Positions 47,846 to 56,725 of a stretch of 64,000 nt of DNA are shown here, one piece after another. Origin of the DNA: JABAAI01 sp965261955 (GTDB lineage: Bacteria; Spirochaetota; Leptospiria; Leptospirales; Leptonemataceae); NCBI GenBank assembly GCA_965261955.1, contig CBDHEM010000013.1:1-64000 (forward strand), read 5' to 3'. The notes beneath the pieces were generated by a model. The model saw nothing but the letters and a program-made list of their open reading frames with translations, searched no databases and had not been told where the DNA came from. The first letter of the stretch is position 1; each line of letters opens with the position of its first letter. A program made the translations under genes and the position numbers.

Positions 47846-48058
47846 TTATGTCGTTCTAACTAGTGTAATAATAATTGCTTCCCTTGACCAGAATAAAGCT
47901 AAACGCCTTTTTTCAATGATCTGAAACACAACCTCCCAACCCTCCTTAGCCTCAGAATTCAAAGTATTCTCTAATTTTTTAAGGGGAAGGCCAGAACTCC
48001 CTAAAAGCAAGGTACCCATAGCTCCCTCCTTTATCAATAGCACTTTATACTCTTTCAT
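47846..48058 (-). CDS. DUF4177-like small protein
   Basis: 70 residues with GGAGTG about seven bases before ATG 48058. It starts 'MKEYKVLLIKEG' and contains 'LEKTLNSEAKEGWEVV'-like sequence (here LENTLNSEAKEGWEVVFQ), the mark of the DUF4177 family: a short strand, a helix, then 'GWE'. Function unknown. A second related gene lies at 49916-50167. The ribosome site lies inside a tandem repeat. Confidence 0.75.
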   Translation of the reverse strand: MKEYKVLLIKEGAMGTLLLGSSGLPLKKLENTLNSEAKEGWEVVFQIIEKRRLALFWSREAIIITLVRTT

Positions 48059-48158
48059 AAATAAACACTCCCTTTTTTTCTTTTCGTTCCATTTCTTCTT
48101 TCATAAATAAACACTCCTTTTTTTTCTTTTCTTCCCATTTCTTCTTTCATAAATAAAC
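48053..48158. repeat. 46-47-bp tandem repeat over the DUF4177 gene start
   Basis: Two full units (from 48053 and 48099) and a partial third (from about 48145). Each unit begins TTTCATAAATAAACACTCC, which reading leftward is GGAGTGTTTATTTATGAAA, a ribosome site plus start codon. The translation start has therefore been duplicated upstream of the gene. Confidence 0.85.
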
Positions 48159-48231
48159 TGAATAAAATGAGTACATAACAGCTTCATAAATTGACTATCT
48201 CATCTGAAAAAGACACATTGCGACAATTACC

Positions 48232-48876
48232 CTATAGGCCTATTATCGTTTTTAATGCGAAGCCTGTCAAAATCAGGATCCCAAGCTTTTCATATTGATC
48301 TCCATTACGTAAAATTCCAACGAAAGCGATCAAAAAGATCAAGGACGCCATGAAACGCAAAAATAAAGGGAAATATATTTTATTTATATCAATTTTTTTT
48401 TGCCTTATCTTTCCTCGTACTTCAGTTAGAGATTGCTTGTAATCGCTACGAGACAAAGTCTTATCCCTATTCATATCCGCTAATTTCGCCCGATATTCTT
48501 TTAAATTCAAATTATAATCGGTAAGCTTCTCATTATACTCCTCTGTTAATTTTTCTTTTCTGCTTTCGTATTTTTGTAGAGCTTCTTCATATTCTACAAT
48601 ATCAGATAGTTCTGCATCTTTATAAGGCTTAGCTGGTTTTTTCAAAAACCTAACCTCGCTGATAGGCTTAATGGGTTTTTCTACACCGTAATCTAAATCT
48701 CGATCTAACTCAATTTGACTTTTCTTTGCTTTTAATGTGGATAAAATTGCAACATCCGCATTTTCTATAAATATCCCAACCGAAAACAAAAAGATACTTA
48801 TTCCCAATGCAATCTTAGCATTTTTTATCTCAAAAATTCTTTCCAAAAACTCTTCCATTTTACTCCTACTTACCAT
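48232..48876 (-). CDS. Two-pass membrane protein with a long coiled-coil loop
   Basis: 214 residues: membrane segment at about 20-38, a charged helical loop of about 115 residues with heptads ('ELSDIVEYEEALQKYESRKEKL', in part EYEEALQKYESRKEKLTEEY), and two further hydrophobic stretches at about 167-185 and 195-213. Not recognised. It ends an apparent leftward gene run with 48885-49301 upstream at 8 bp distance. Confidence 0.6.
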   Translation of the reverse strand: MVSRSKMEEFLERIFEIKNAKIALGISIFLFSVGIFIENADVAILSTLKAKKSQIELDRDLDYGVEKPIKPISEVRFLKKPAKPYKDAELSDIVEYEEALQKYESRKEKLTEEYNEKLTDYNLNLKEYRAKLADMNRDKTLSRSDYKQSLTEVRGKIRQKKIDINKIYFPLFLRFMASLIFLIAFVGILRNGDQYEKLGILILTGFALKTIIGL

Positions 48877-48884
48877 AATATCCC

Positions 48885-49301
48885 CTAATTATTTTTATTT
48901 ACCCAGTACACATAGCTATAAGAAACGTTCTTAGCCATTGAATAACCATTCTCCCATACCCATTTGCCATCAATTTTTTTGAGAAGCCAATAGATGTAGT
49001 AAATTTTAAAAAATTTATCTACTGATTTTGTTTTTACGGATGTTTTAATAATCACATAATTTTTATATTTCTTTTGCCAATCTATCGAATACGAAATCAA
49101 GTTAAAGGTTGATACCATTTCTCCAAAAGTAGATAACTGTCCAGGTAGAGAGTGCAAAGATATATAGGTCTTATTTTGTAACCGCCATCCTTTGAATATA
49201 GATGCAATAACACTATCAGGACTTCTTAACGCTTTGGCTGATAGCCTTCCCGAAAAACAAAAAACAAAACAGAAAAATAAAATAGATATTGTCTTTTTCA
49301 T
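48885..49301 (-). CDS. Small exported protein, unrecognised
   Basis: 138 residues with a clear signal peptide (MKKTISILFFCFVFCFSGRLSA, in part ISILFFCFVFCFSGRLSA), followed by a compact aromatic-rich domain: 'SVIASIFKGWRLQNKTYIS', 'YYIYWLLKKIDGKWVW'. The pattern resembles NTF2/DUF4440-like or nuclear-transport-factor small folds ('KKIDGKWVWENG'), but that is only a guess. Eight bases separate it from the coiled-coil membrane gene, so the two are likely co-expressed. Confidence 0.6.
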   Translation of the reverse strand: MKKTISILFFCFVFCFSGRLSAKALRSPDSVIASIFKGWRLQNKTYISLHSLPGQLSTFGEMVSTFNLISYSIDWQKKYKNYVIIKTSVKTKSVDKFFKIYYIYWLLKKIDGKWVWENGYSMAKNVSYSYVYWVNKNN

Positions 49302-49372
49302 TTATGCTACACCTCTTTCAAAATAAAAATACTCATTTTTTGCTACCATTATGGAAAAGATACTATTGGCTT

Positions 49373-49789
49373 TTACCGGGTGGACTTCTCTGTTTTTTTT
49401 AATCTTATAGGGCAATAGTCAGATTTATTTTCTACTGGGATTGTCTCCGCCTGTTTAGCAAGACTAACTATAGATTTTGATAGATCCGTCCTGTTTTCTT
49501 TAGATATATTCTTATTTTCAACGAGCGAACTCAATTCTTTCAGTATGTCATGCAGTTTGGATAGGATAGCTACCCGATTATCATAGCGGATATAAGTAGC
49601 CTTCCTGTTTTTTTCATGTCCACTGGGATTGTACTCCCTTTCTTCTTTATGCCTACATAACCTGAGCTGACTATTCTCTTCATGAGAAGCGGTGGTGGAT
49701 AGATGGGACTTCTTTTTTACACCCATACTCGTACAGGATAGAAAACACAATATACAAAGCATGACCGATATTATTATTTTTCTATTCAT
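49373..49789 (-). CDS. Small lipoprotein, unrecognised
   Basis: About 138 residues from ATG 49789, chosen because the signal MNRKIIISVMLCILCFLSC begins there; upstream starts at 49825 and 49855 add polar residues. The lipobox-like LCFLSC gives a lipidated Cys 19. The mature part is hydrophilic with a helical, Lys/Glu-rich region ('ILSKLHDILKELSSLVENKN'). No known domain. Confidence 0.6.
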   Translation of the reverse strand: MNRKIIISVMLCILCFLSCTSMGVKKKSHLSTTASHEENSQLRLCRHKEEREYNPSGHEKNRKATYIRYDNRVAILSKLHDILKELSSLVENKNISKENRTDLSKSIVSLAKQAETIPVENKSDYCPIRLKKTEKSTR

Positions 49790-49915
49790 ATTTTTTCTAA
49801 CCAATGGTTTATTTTTTTTATTCATGTGATAGAGAATAAAACATGGGTGTGACATTTTCTTATCTCTTTCTCTTTTTTATATTTTATTAATTTAAAATTA
49901 AGATATGACTGATAA

Positions 49916-50167
49916 TTATCTAGGCCTACGTGCGGTTATAATCGCTACTGGGAAGTTTTGATAAACCCCAAGCGTTACAGTCGCTATAAGAACATAAACA
50001 GCCAATATAAACATATTCATTGCAAAAGTTACATTTATAAGGCTTACCACTTCGTATCCGTTTTTATCTAACCTATTACAAGCTTTGTTGATTGCTTTGG
50101 GAGTACTTCCAACTAACCCCCAAAATAGTATCGTTGATTTAACAAATAGCGTTCGGTATTCGTACAT
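49916..50167 (-). CDS. DUF4177-like protein with a membrane segment
   Basis: 83 residues. The N-terminal half 'YEYRTLFVKSTI...INKACNRLDKNGYEVVSL' follows the DUF4177 pattern (strand, helix, G-Y/W-E-V-V), like the gene at 47846-48058. A membrane segment follows (about 49-70, 'MFILAVYVLIATVTLGVY'). It starts 3 bp after the TM2 gene, so the two are one unit. Confidence 0.65.
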   Translation of the reverse strand: MYEYRTLFVKSTILFWGLVGSTPKAINKACNRLDKNGYEVVSLINVTFAMNMFILAVYVLIATVTLGVYQNFPVAIITARRPR

Positions 50168-50170
50168 AAC

Positions 50171-50383
50171 TTAAGACATAACGTTTTTCTCATCAACTTG
50201 TGATGACAAAGTAAATAGATCATAGACGGAACCAATCCCTGCAGCACCACCTGTAACCATCCATATCAAACCGGTTCCTATTTTACCTATGTAAAATCTG
50301 TGAAAACCCAGAGCACCAAAGAATCCTATAAAATATAAAAAGTAAGCTAAACCTTTACTTTTTTGAACATTTTTGTTTTTCAT
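50171..50383 (-). CDS. TM2-domain membrane protein
   Basis: 70 residues. 'KSKGLAYFLYFIGFFGALGFHRFYIGK' (quoted in part: FFGALGFHRFYIGKIGTGLI) and 'GSVYDLFTL' match the TM2 domain: two membrane helices joined by a short loop with the G-x-H-R-F-Y-x-G-K signature. TM2 proteins are common small membrane proteins of unknown role. Followed at 3 bp by the DUF4177-like gene. Confidence 0.88.
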   Translation of the reverse strand: MKNKNVQKSKGLAYFLYFIGFFGALGFHRFYIGKIGTGLIWMVTGGAAGIGSVYDLFTLSSQVDEKNVMS

Positions 50384-50398
50384 TTTCTGTATACCTCA

Positions 50399-50602
50399 TC
50401 AAAGTGTATGAGACACACCTGCCCACAAAAATGCTAACCAAGAAAAAAAAGGAAAGATGGTGATTTGGAAAAGAAAAAGAGACTTGATAGCCTCAGTATT
50501 ATTTTTTCTGATACAGTCAGCCATATCCTTTGTCGAAGGAAAGTTTATGGTTAGCACTTTGTCAGAGTTGCTGCTCTGGCAGGGTGCGCCTTCAACGGTC
50601 AT
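50399..50602 (-). CDS. Possible small tail-anchored protein
   Basis: 67 codons, in line with and 15 bp upstream of the TM2 gene. The C-terminal third is hydrophobic ('FLFQITIFPFFSWLAFLWAG'). The N-terminal part is polar. The opposite strand is also open here, and neither start has a clear ribosome site, so reality is uncertain. Confidence 0.3.
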   Translation of the reverse strand: MTVEGAPCQSSNSDKVLTINFPSTKDMADCIRKNNTEAIKSLFLFQITIFPFFSWLAFLWAGVSHTL

Positions 50603-51355
50603 GAAGGCGGGATCGTATTTGAATAAGGCAAGTTATTTTTGGGGGGCACCTCCTAAAAAAGTGGGCACTGTTTTTTGTGTGTGATGTGAATCTTGCAAGG
50701 AGTTATTTACATGGTTTAGTTTTTTGATAGTACAGGTGGGCGTTGTTGCACAAATCCTCCCCCAGAATATGATTACCCCAGAGAAAATAGGTATTCTATT
50801 AAAACAGAAGGAGTTACCATCATACATATTCAATCATACATATTCAATCATACATATTCAATATCTTGCATTTTGGGACTGTTGGGAAATAAAGAGCTAT
50901 CCATACGATCTCTCTATTTTATTGTAATAAGCACAGTTTTATCTGACATTCTTCCGAATAAGGGATATTAAAAAGACTGCTTGTAATACAAACGGGGACG
51001 GCTATGACTTTGATTTAATCTATTTTACAACACGATTATTGCGACTTTAAGGCATCTCAGGCAAATGCCCGTTCATTAGATATTTGGTGAAAATAAAAAA
51101 ATATCAAAAAGACATCTTAGTTGAGCTATAAACAACTTTATATAAATCAAAAATCTTACGATTACCCTTGTTTTGCAACGACCCCCAAAGAGGAGGGCCC
51201 ACTACAAATGATAAATTCAGACGATGTAACAAAATCCAGTTGCCATGTGGGCTATTCAATAAGATTTATGTCTTACTGGGATTTTTTGTCTATATGCAAG
51301 AGAGAGATATTATCGTAAAAGAACAAGTAAAAATCCCGTTTTTTAAGGGGGTGTG
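50603..51355. other. 750-bp stretch without a supported gene
   Basis: It holds a 14-bp tandem repeat (50819-50860), a lone MITE-like end GGGACTGTTGGGAAAT at 50876, a GCGTTGTTGCACAAATCC at about 50743 that resembles insertion-sequence ends, and a MITE-core-like stretch near 51010-51070. The plsC ribosome site (AAGGGG, 51345-51350) is at its right edge. It looks like a graveyard of mobile elements. Confidence 0.4.
50819..50860. repeat. 14-bp tandem repeat, three exact copies
   Basis: ATCATACATATTCA repeated three times without change. No gene overlaps it. Confidence 0.9.
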
Positions 51356-52222
51356 ATGGCTTCTCATGTGAAAAGTAGTGGAACGGAGGGGGCTTCTTCT
51401 CTCTCGCCTATTCTCTTACCTATAGAACCGGTACGTTCGTTTTTGCGTCCCATACTCGAAAAACTTCTCCATATTAAGACGGCAGGTCTCGAGAATATGC
51501 CAAAGGAAGGAGGGGCTATCCTTGTCTGTAACCATACTGATTATATGGACGTTATTATACAGGTCATCTACAGTCCTCGTAAGCTTGTATTTTTAGCCAA
51601 AAATGAGCTTAGTAATTTAGCCGAACAATTTCAACGCTTTATAATCACTCAAGCCTCCCTTGTTGATTCATCGTCACTCAAATTTGTGGAGCCCTTTTTA
51701 TCCAAGAGCGTTGGGATATTCTTAAGTTGGATTGAGGCCCAATCCATGGAGTGGGGAAGTTTACCCATTGAGCGTGCTTATCATGAGAAAGTCGGCATAA
51801 AGGAGAGTAGCCAATATTATAATGAGTTACAAAAAAAACTGGTGGATTTTTTAAAAGAAGGCAATGTCCTTTCCATTTTTCCAGAAGGAACTCGTTCGCA
51901 AACGGGTCTGATGTCTCCATTTAAAAGTGCATTTGCCAGAATTGCGATAGAGGCACAAGTTCCTGTTATACCGTCTGCTATAAATGGTGTTTGGAAGTTT
52001 TCTACGATGGAAAGTCTTCTTTCTGGGCAAGTTTTCCGGAGTCTCATACAATATAATATGGGTAAGGCTTTTTTGCCAGATAGCTTTCCTGAATTTGCTT
52101 CCGAAAAAGAAAAAAAAAGAGGCGTAAAAGAGTTAACGAAACAGATTGCAAAAAAAGTCTATGCTCTATCTTTGGAAGCAGAAGGTGATGATCGGACAAA
52201 AGGTAGTGCCCGGAAGTTATAA
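51356..52222 (+). CDS. plsC: 1-acyl-glycerol-3-phosphate acyltransferase family protein
   Basis: 288 residues from ATG 51356, five bases after AAGGGG; a GTG lies one codon earlier. The catalytic HX4D is HTDYMD (about residue 60) in 'ILVCNHTDYMDVIIQ', and the substrate motif is FPEGTRS (about 178). It transfers an acyl chain to lysophosphatidate or a related lipid at the inner-membrane face. About 60 residues separate the two motifs more widely than usual, so a different acceptor lipid is possible. It has no lipid-gene neighbours. Confidence 0.88.
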   Translation: MASHVKSSGTEGASSLSPILLPIEPVRSFLRPILEKLLHIKTAGLENMPKEGGAILVCNHTDYMDVIIQVIYSPRKLVFLAKNELSNLAEQFQRFIITQASLVDSSSLKFVEPFLSKSVGIFLSWIEAQSMEWGSLPIERAYHEKVGIKESSQYYNELQKKLVDFLKEGNVLSIFPEGTRSQTGLMSPFKSAFARIAIEAQVPVIPSAINGVWKFSTMESLLSGQVFRSLIQYNMGKAFLPDSFPEFASEKEKKRGVKELTKQIAKKVYALSLEAEGDDRTKGSARKL

Positions 52223-52354
52223 AATATAACGCAATGCGTTGGGTCTAAGTAAGATAGTATATAAAAAAAATATCCGGATGCGAGTGAGGAAGATCGTGTT
52301 ACATCTATCCATAGCTTACTCTAAGTGAGTCAGTAGAAATAAACTGTAAGAAGA

Positions 52355-52687
52355 TTATTTTTGAATTTCTGTTACAGAAATTTGTGTCCGACTATTCCAA
52401 GAGCGGAAGGGCTTTAGAGCTTCCATTTTTTTGTCTGAGATGTAATAGAGACTGTCGCCATATTTTACTAGTAAACCTTTGTACTGGGCGTATTTTGTCC
52501 TGTGGTTGATTGTACCAATTTCTTTTACGTCCATCCAATTTTCACAATTTTTCAATATAGGCACATTACGTAAATGCAACTCACGTATTTTGTTCTCTTT
52601 AACTGAATCCCGTAAAATATGCTCCCAATTCATAGGCAATACTATAGCTTTATTTTGAAATTGAAAATGTTCTCTACCCTCTCCCAC
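52355..52687 (-). CDS. Hypothetical protein
   Basis: 110 residues from GTG 52687, or 92 from ATG 52633 (MNWEHIL). No signal or membrane segment. A strand-rich middle ('VKYGDSLYYISDKKMEALKPF') resembles a small beta domain. Not recognised. A MITE sits 48 bp upstream of its start, so its promoter may come from the element. Confidence 0.45.
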   Translation of the reverse strand: MGEGREHFQFQNKAIVLPMNWEHILRDSVKENKIRELHLRNVPILKNCENWMDVKEIGTINHRTKYAQYKGLLVKYGDSLYYISDKKMEALKPFRSWNSRTQISVTEIQK

Positions 52688-52735
52688 CTATACACTTCGG
52701 TTTATAAAAAAGCAAACTTAATTTTTTGCAATGAA

Positions 52736-52842
52736 GGGACTGTTGCAAAACATAAAAAAAATAGAGAGTTAGCCGTCTAAAACGTCTTAAATCAGTGTTT
52801 CATAGCACTTTATTTGCTATTATTTATATTTTGCAACAGTCG
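52736..52842. repeat. MITE copy between 52.7 and 52.8 kb
   Basis: From GGGACTGTTGCAAAACAT to ATATTTTGCAACAGTCG: 13-bp perfect terminal match ACTGTTGCAAAA plus a nested core 'CGTCTTAAATCAGTGTTTCA'. One of the best-preserved copies; about 107 bp. Confidence 0.85.
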
Positions 52843-53222
52843 TTCCATCCATGCTATCCATCCATTCATCCATACCATAGAAGCTTTTTAAAGCCATTTG
52901 GGAGGTCTCAGGTCTCACTTTGTGAATAGACTACCAGATTAATTTAGAGAGTGCTAGGAGTTCCTAGTCGCACATTTTTTGAAATAGAGTTGTGTCATTA
53001 AGAGTATTATAGGAACTCCTACAGATGATTTACTTTGTAGTTGCTATAATAATGAATTGGCATATTTTTACTGAATAGAAAAAGAGTGTATGATTCGTTT
53101 TAGTAAATACATTTATAACTAGTCTACGGGGTGTAGAGAGGCTTCCCTTTTTAAAAGGAAAATAAAGTGAGTGTAGTTTACTAAGCAGAAACGGAAAAAT
53201 AATGAGAAGAGAGGGAAATAGT
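52843..53222. other. Intergenic region with an inverted repeat also seen near 27.1 kb
   Basis: AGGAGTTCCTAGTCGC at 52953-52968 and TAGGAACTCCTA near 53010 form an inverted pair. The reverse complement of 27065-27080 (AGGAGCTCCTAGTCGC) matches the first at 15 of 16 bases. No gene found. The ribosome site of the next gene (AGAGGGA) is at the right end. Confidence 0.45.
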
Positions 53223-53696
53223 ATGAAGCGATTACGCATAGGCTATGTATTTTGCATAGTAGTTTTTCTTGTCATAAGCATGGTGATGGCCTGCAGTCGA
53301 ATCTATTCTTGTGGTGGGTACAAAGGCCACAGAATAGGAGAACGATTCTTGACACGGATACAAAAGAAGCTGGATTTAAGTGAAAAGCAAACAAAGCTTG
53401 TGATGCAATTCAAAGAGGAAATACGGAGCAAGAAAAAAGCCCTGTATCAAAAACAAAAGGCAATGTACTCCAGTTTTCTGGCTGAATGGAGTAAAGAAAA
53501 TCCCAGTCGAAAAGTTATTCAAGAATATTATTCACAAAAACACCAAATTCATAAGAAAATACAGGCTTTGGCGGTAGAGAAGCTTTTGATTTTGCATGCG
53601 ACTCTAGACAATGCCCAAAAAAAGAAACTAGCCAAAATCATGGCAAAAATAAAAAAGCGATATGATAAGCATGATCAAATAAAAGACGAGAGTTAG
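53223..53696 (+). CDS. Spy/CpxP-like exported protein
   Basis: 157 residues from ATG 53223, which has AGAGGGA seven bases upstream; an earlier ATG at 53202 lacks one. The signal ends 'VISMVMAC', a plausible lipobox. The mature part is helical and basic with 'LDLSEKQTKLVMQFKEEIR' and 'LDNAQKKKLAKIMAKIKKR'. These are the two degenerate LTxxQ-type helices of the Spy/CpxP/CnrX group, envelope chaperones or metal-responsive sensors. No two-component or sigma gene is next to it. Confidence 0.72.
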   Translation: MKRLRIGYVFCIVVFLVISMVMACSRIYSCGGYKGHRIGERFLTRIQKKLDLSEKQTKLVMQFKEEIRSKKKALYQKQKAMYSSFLAEWSKENPSRKVIQEYYSQKHQIHKKIQALAVEKLLILHATLDNAQKKKLAKIMAKIKKRYDKHDQIKDES

Positions 53697-53832
53697 AGAC
53701 CGTGATTACATGTAGAATGAGTGAGAATGGGTTGCAAGATCTATCCGGGAAAAGATGGGTTAGGAAACATAGAAAAGATAAGGATTTCAAACCGTCTTTT
53801 TTGTTTTCATCAAAAATCTAAGGATAGGCAGA

Positions 53833-56130
53833 ATGACACACATAAATGAATTGATAAAGGAGAAAAGCCCATACTTACTTCAACATGCTCATAATCCAGT
53901 GAAGTGGCGACCTTGGGGGTCTGAGGTTTTTTTAGAAGCGAAGCAAAGGGACCTGCCAGTTCTTTTGTCTATTGGCTATGCGACGTGCCATTGGTGTCAC
54001 GTTATGGAGCGAGAGTCTTTTGAAAATGAAGAAACAGCTGCTATCCTAAACGAGAAATTTTTGGCAATTAAGGTGGATCGTGAAGAGCGACCTGACATCG
54101 ACCAAATTTATATGTGTGCTTTGCAAGCTATGGGTCAACAAGGTGGGTGGCCACTCAATATTTTTCTCACGCCGGATAAGTTACCGATTACCGGTGGTAC
54201 ATATTTCCCTCCTCAATCTCTTTATGGGCGTCCTTCTTTTACCCAAGTGCTTTACGCTGTGAATAAGGCTTGGCAAGAGGAAAGGGAAAAACTCTTGAAG
54301 TCTGCTCAGTTGATTTCTGAATTCATCAAAAAAAATGGAGGTGGTATACAGGAAGATACAAGTAAAGAAGAGATTACTTGGAAAGATATAGAGGCCAGTG
54401 TTAAACAAATCAAAAGCGTTTATGACCCATATAAAGGTGGTTTTCTCAATAATGGTCCGAATAAATTTCCACCTAGTATGCAAATACTATTTCTTACGTC
54501 TTTTTATCAGCATACATATCTAAACCAAGAAAAGCAAAACAATCAAACAGAGGGAGAACTTCAAAAAGAAATACTAGGTCAAAAAGAAATACTAGGCATC
54601 GTAGAAAACACTCTAAGTCAAATGAAACGCGGTGGTATTTATGATCAGATAGGCGGTGGCTTATCCCGTTATAGTACAGATCATGATTGGTTAGTTCCTC
54701 ACTTCGAAAAAATGCTCTATGACAATGCTTTTTTTATTTGGAGTCTCGTGGAAACATATTGTATAACACAAAAGGAAGTATATCGTCAATGGGCTTTAGA
54801 TACTATCTCCTATGTAAAAGAACATCTAACATCGTGTGAAGGTATTTTCTATTGTGCAGAGGATGCAGATTCAGAGGGAGAAGAGGGGAAATTTTATGTT
54901 TGGTCTTTTGATGAGTTCCAAGATACTTTAGAACAAGCTGGTTTTTCTCTTCAAGAACGTAAAGAACTGACAACTTTTTGGGGGCTCAGTACTCGAGGTA
55001 ATTTTGAAGGTTTGAATATCTTACATGAGCCATTGCAACGTGAGCAGTTTTTAAAACTTACAGAATACTCCACTATGGAGGAATGGGAAGAGATATGGAA
55101 AAGAGCTCGCAGGGTCTTACTTGCTAAACGTAAAGAGAGAGAGCGCCCTATCCGAGATGACAAGAGTTTAGTGGCTTGGAATGCTTATATGATTACTGCT
55201 TTGGCTCGTGCCTCTTGTGTTTTTGCTATGCCGGAATTGGGGGAACTAGCTAAGCGAGCAGCAGATTTTTTATGGGAACATATGAGGGACAGTGAGGGTA
55301 ATCTTTTACGCAGGTATCGCGAGGGTGAAGCTCGCTTTGCAGCGGGGTTGGGTGACTATGCTGCTTTAGGTTGTGCCTTTTTGGATTTGTATCGTGTTTT
55401 TTTTGATAGTAGGTATATGGAAAGGGCTATTTTTTTGAGTCATTCTATTCGTCAGAAGTTTTTATCTGAAAATGGGGATGGGGCCTTTTATGATACATCC
55501 AAAAAAAGTTACGAAAGTGATCTCATTGCACGTCTTAGAGATGCATATGATGGAGTTGAGCCTTCTGCCAATTCTTTGGCGGCTCGTCTTTTTTATATTT
55601 TATCAGGTTATGGAGCTGGTTATTCTGGAGTGGGGGGGGATCAGAATAAAAAGCAATGGCACAGAATATTGGAGTATTTTTCTGGTAGCATCAAAAAAAA
55701 TGGAAGTATACATTCCTTTTTGTTACACACTTGTACCCATTTCCTCAAAAGAGGAGTTGAAGTTGTCGTTGTGAGTCCTTGGCAGATTTCAATGGGTACT
55801 AACGAATTTGGAGAGCTTGATTCTGCTTCTGATGAAGCAAATAGGGATATAGGGACGGAAGAAAAGAAGAGAATAGAAAAAAATAAGGAAGTGAAAGATA
55901 TTTTATCTTGGTTGCATCACAAGAGTTCGGGTGGTGTGATCCTTGCCTATGCTTCTGATGAAAACCCAAAAACTATAGAGCAAATAGAAAAAATAATTCC
56001 AATAGTAAAGGGACGTCGTTCTATAGACTCCAAAATTTCTATTTACGTTTGTCAAAATGGTACTTGTCATGCACCTATTCATACCCTTTCTGATCTCAAA
56101 AAGTACTGGGAGAAATTGTATCATTCCTAA
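53833..56130 (+). CDS. YyaL/DUF255 thioredoxin-domain protein
   Basis: 765 residues, of the YyaL/spermatogenesis-associated-20 family. N-terminal thioredoxin-like domain with 'SPYLLQHAHNPVKWRPWG' and the CHWCHVM redox-like motif (about 56), then an (alpha/alpha)6 barrel like N-acylglucosamine epimerases ('GGLSRYSTDHDWLVPHFEKM', 'YCAEDADSEGEEGKFYVW'). The true reaction is unknown in this widespread family. Inside it an 18-bp tandem duplication (54562-54597) gives a doubled QKEILG, still in frame, in a linker. It overlaps no neighbour. Confidence 0.92.
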   Translation: MTHINELIKEKSPYLLQHAHNPVKWRPWGSEVFLEAKQRDLPVLLSIGYATCHWCHVMERESFENEETAAILNEKFLAIKVDREERPDIDQIYMCALQAMGQQGGWPLNIFLTPDKLPITGGTYFPPQSLYGRPSFTQVLYAVNKAWQEEREKLLKSAQLISEFIKKNGGGIQEDTSKEEITWKDIEASVKQIKSVYDPYKGGFLNNGPNKFPPSMQILFLTSFYQHTYLNQEKQNNQTEGELQKEILGQKEILGIVENTLSQMKRGGIYDQIGGGLSRYSTDHDWLVPHFEKMLYDNAFFIWSLVETYCITQKEVYRQWALDTISYVKEHLTSCEGIFYCAEDADSEGEEGKFYVWSFDEFQDTLEQAGFSLQERKELTTFWGLSTRGNFEGLNILHEPLQREQFLKLTEYSTMEEWEEIWKRARRVLLAKRKERERPIRDDKSLVAWNAYMITALARASCVFAMPELGELAKRAADFLWEHMRDSEGNLLRRYREGEARFAAGLGDYAALGCAFLDLYRVFFDSRYMERAIFLSHSIRQKFLSENGDGAFYDTSKKSYESDLIARLRDAYDGVEPSANSLAARLFYILSGYGAGYSGVGGDQNKKQWHRILEYFSGSIKKNGSIHSFLLHTCTHFLKRGVEVVVVSPWQISMGTNEFGELDSASDEANRDIGTEEKKRIEKNKEVKDILSWLHHKSSGGVILAYASDENPKTIEQIEKIIPIVKGRRSIDSKISIYVCQNGTCHAPIHTLSDLKKYWEKLYHS

Positions 56131-56155
56131 ATTTGTAGGGATACATGAATATAAT

Positions 56156-56704
56156 ATGCTCTTCCGATTATCTTTTCTTTTTAGGGATCATGGTTTTTTC
56201 TCTTGGCTCTTTATTTTATTTGAACGTATTTTTGGTTTTTGTATGGGGTTGCTTTTTTCCCAAATTCCAACCTTGTTGGATCAGTATCAAGGTTTATTGG
56301 CGGGTGCTCTTTTCGAAGCAAAGAGAACTATCAAACAATTTGGCCGAGGTATTTTAGAAAAAACAACAGACCCAGATGATCTCATTCAAAAATTTTTAGA
56401 CAATACTGATCCGGATATTCAAGAGACGGGTAAAGCTCTTATTGCTTTGCTTGATCGAAAAAACGAATATGAACTGGCTAGTCAAGCCTTGTTCAATGCA
56501 GAAGTTTGGGAAAAACCATTTATGTTTTTGTATTATCTGGATGTAGAGTTACTCCAAGAGTTAACGTTTCAAGCTGCTCTTCCTTTACGCTGGGAGGCAT
56601 TTTTTTATGCCATTTTCGGTGTATTGACTTGGGTTTTATTTGTGGAGTTTATGAAAAGGATAGCTAGAATGCCTAGAGATAAAAAAGAGTATATAGCCCT
56701 ATAG
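56156..56704 (+). CDS. DUF2937-like membrane protein
   Basis: 182 residues from ATG 56156, chosen because the first membrane segment (about 14-34) follows directly; an earlier in-frame ATG at 56057 lies within the upstream gene. 'IPTLLDQYQGLLAGALFEAKRTIKQF' (in part: TLLDQYQGLLAGALFEAKRT) matches the DUF2937 pattern of a membrane helix followed by an amphipathic 'DQYxxRL.G.L.EA' helix. A second membrane segment lies at about 149-167. Function unknown in the family. Confidence 0.65.
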   Translation: MLFRLSFLFRDHGFFSWLFILFERIFGFCMGLLFSQIPTLLDQYQGLLAGALFEAKRTIKQFGRGILEKTTDPDDLIQKFLDNTDPDIQETGKALIALLDRKNEYELASQALFNAEVWEKPFMFLYYLDVELLQELTFQAALPLRWEAFFYAIFGVLTWVLFVEFMKRIARMPRDKKEYIAL

Positions 56705-56725
56705 TCTTTTGGTATAATCAATATT

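Noticed and set aside
50457..50684. Plus-strand small membrane protein opposite 50399-50602
   Set aside because: No ribosome site. Its hydrophobic part mirrors the opposite frame, and the neighbouring genes all run on the minus strand.
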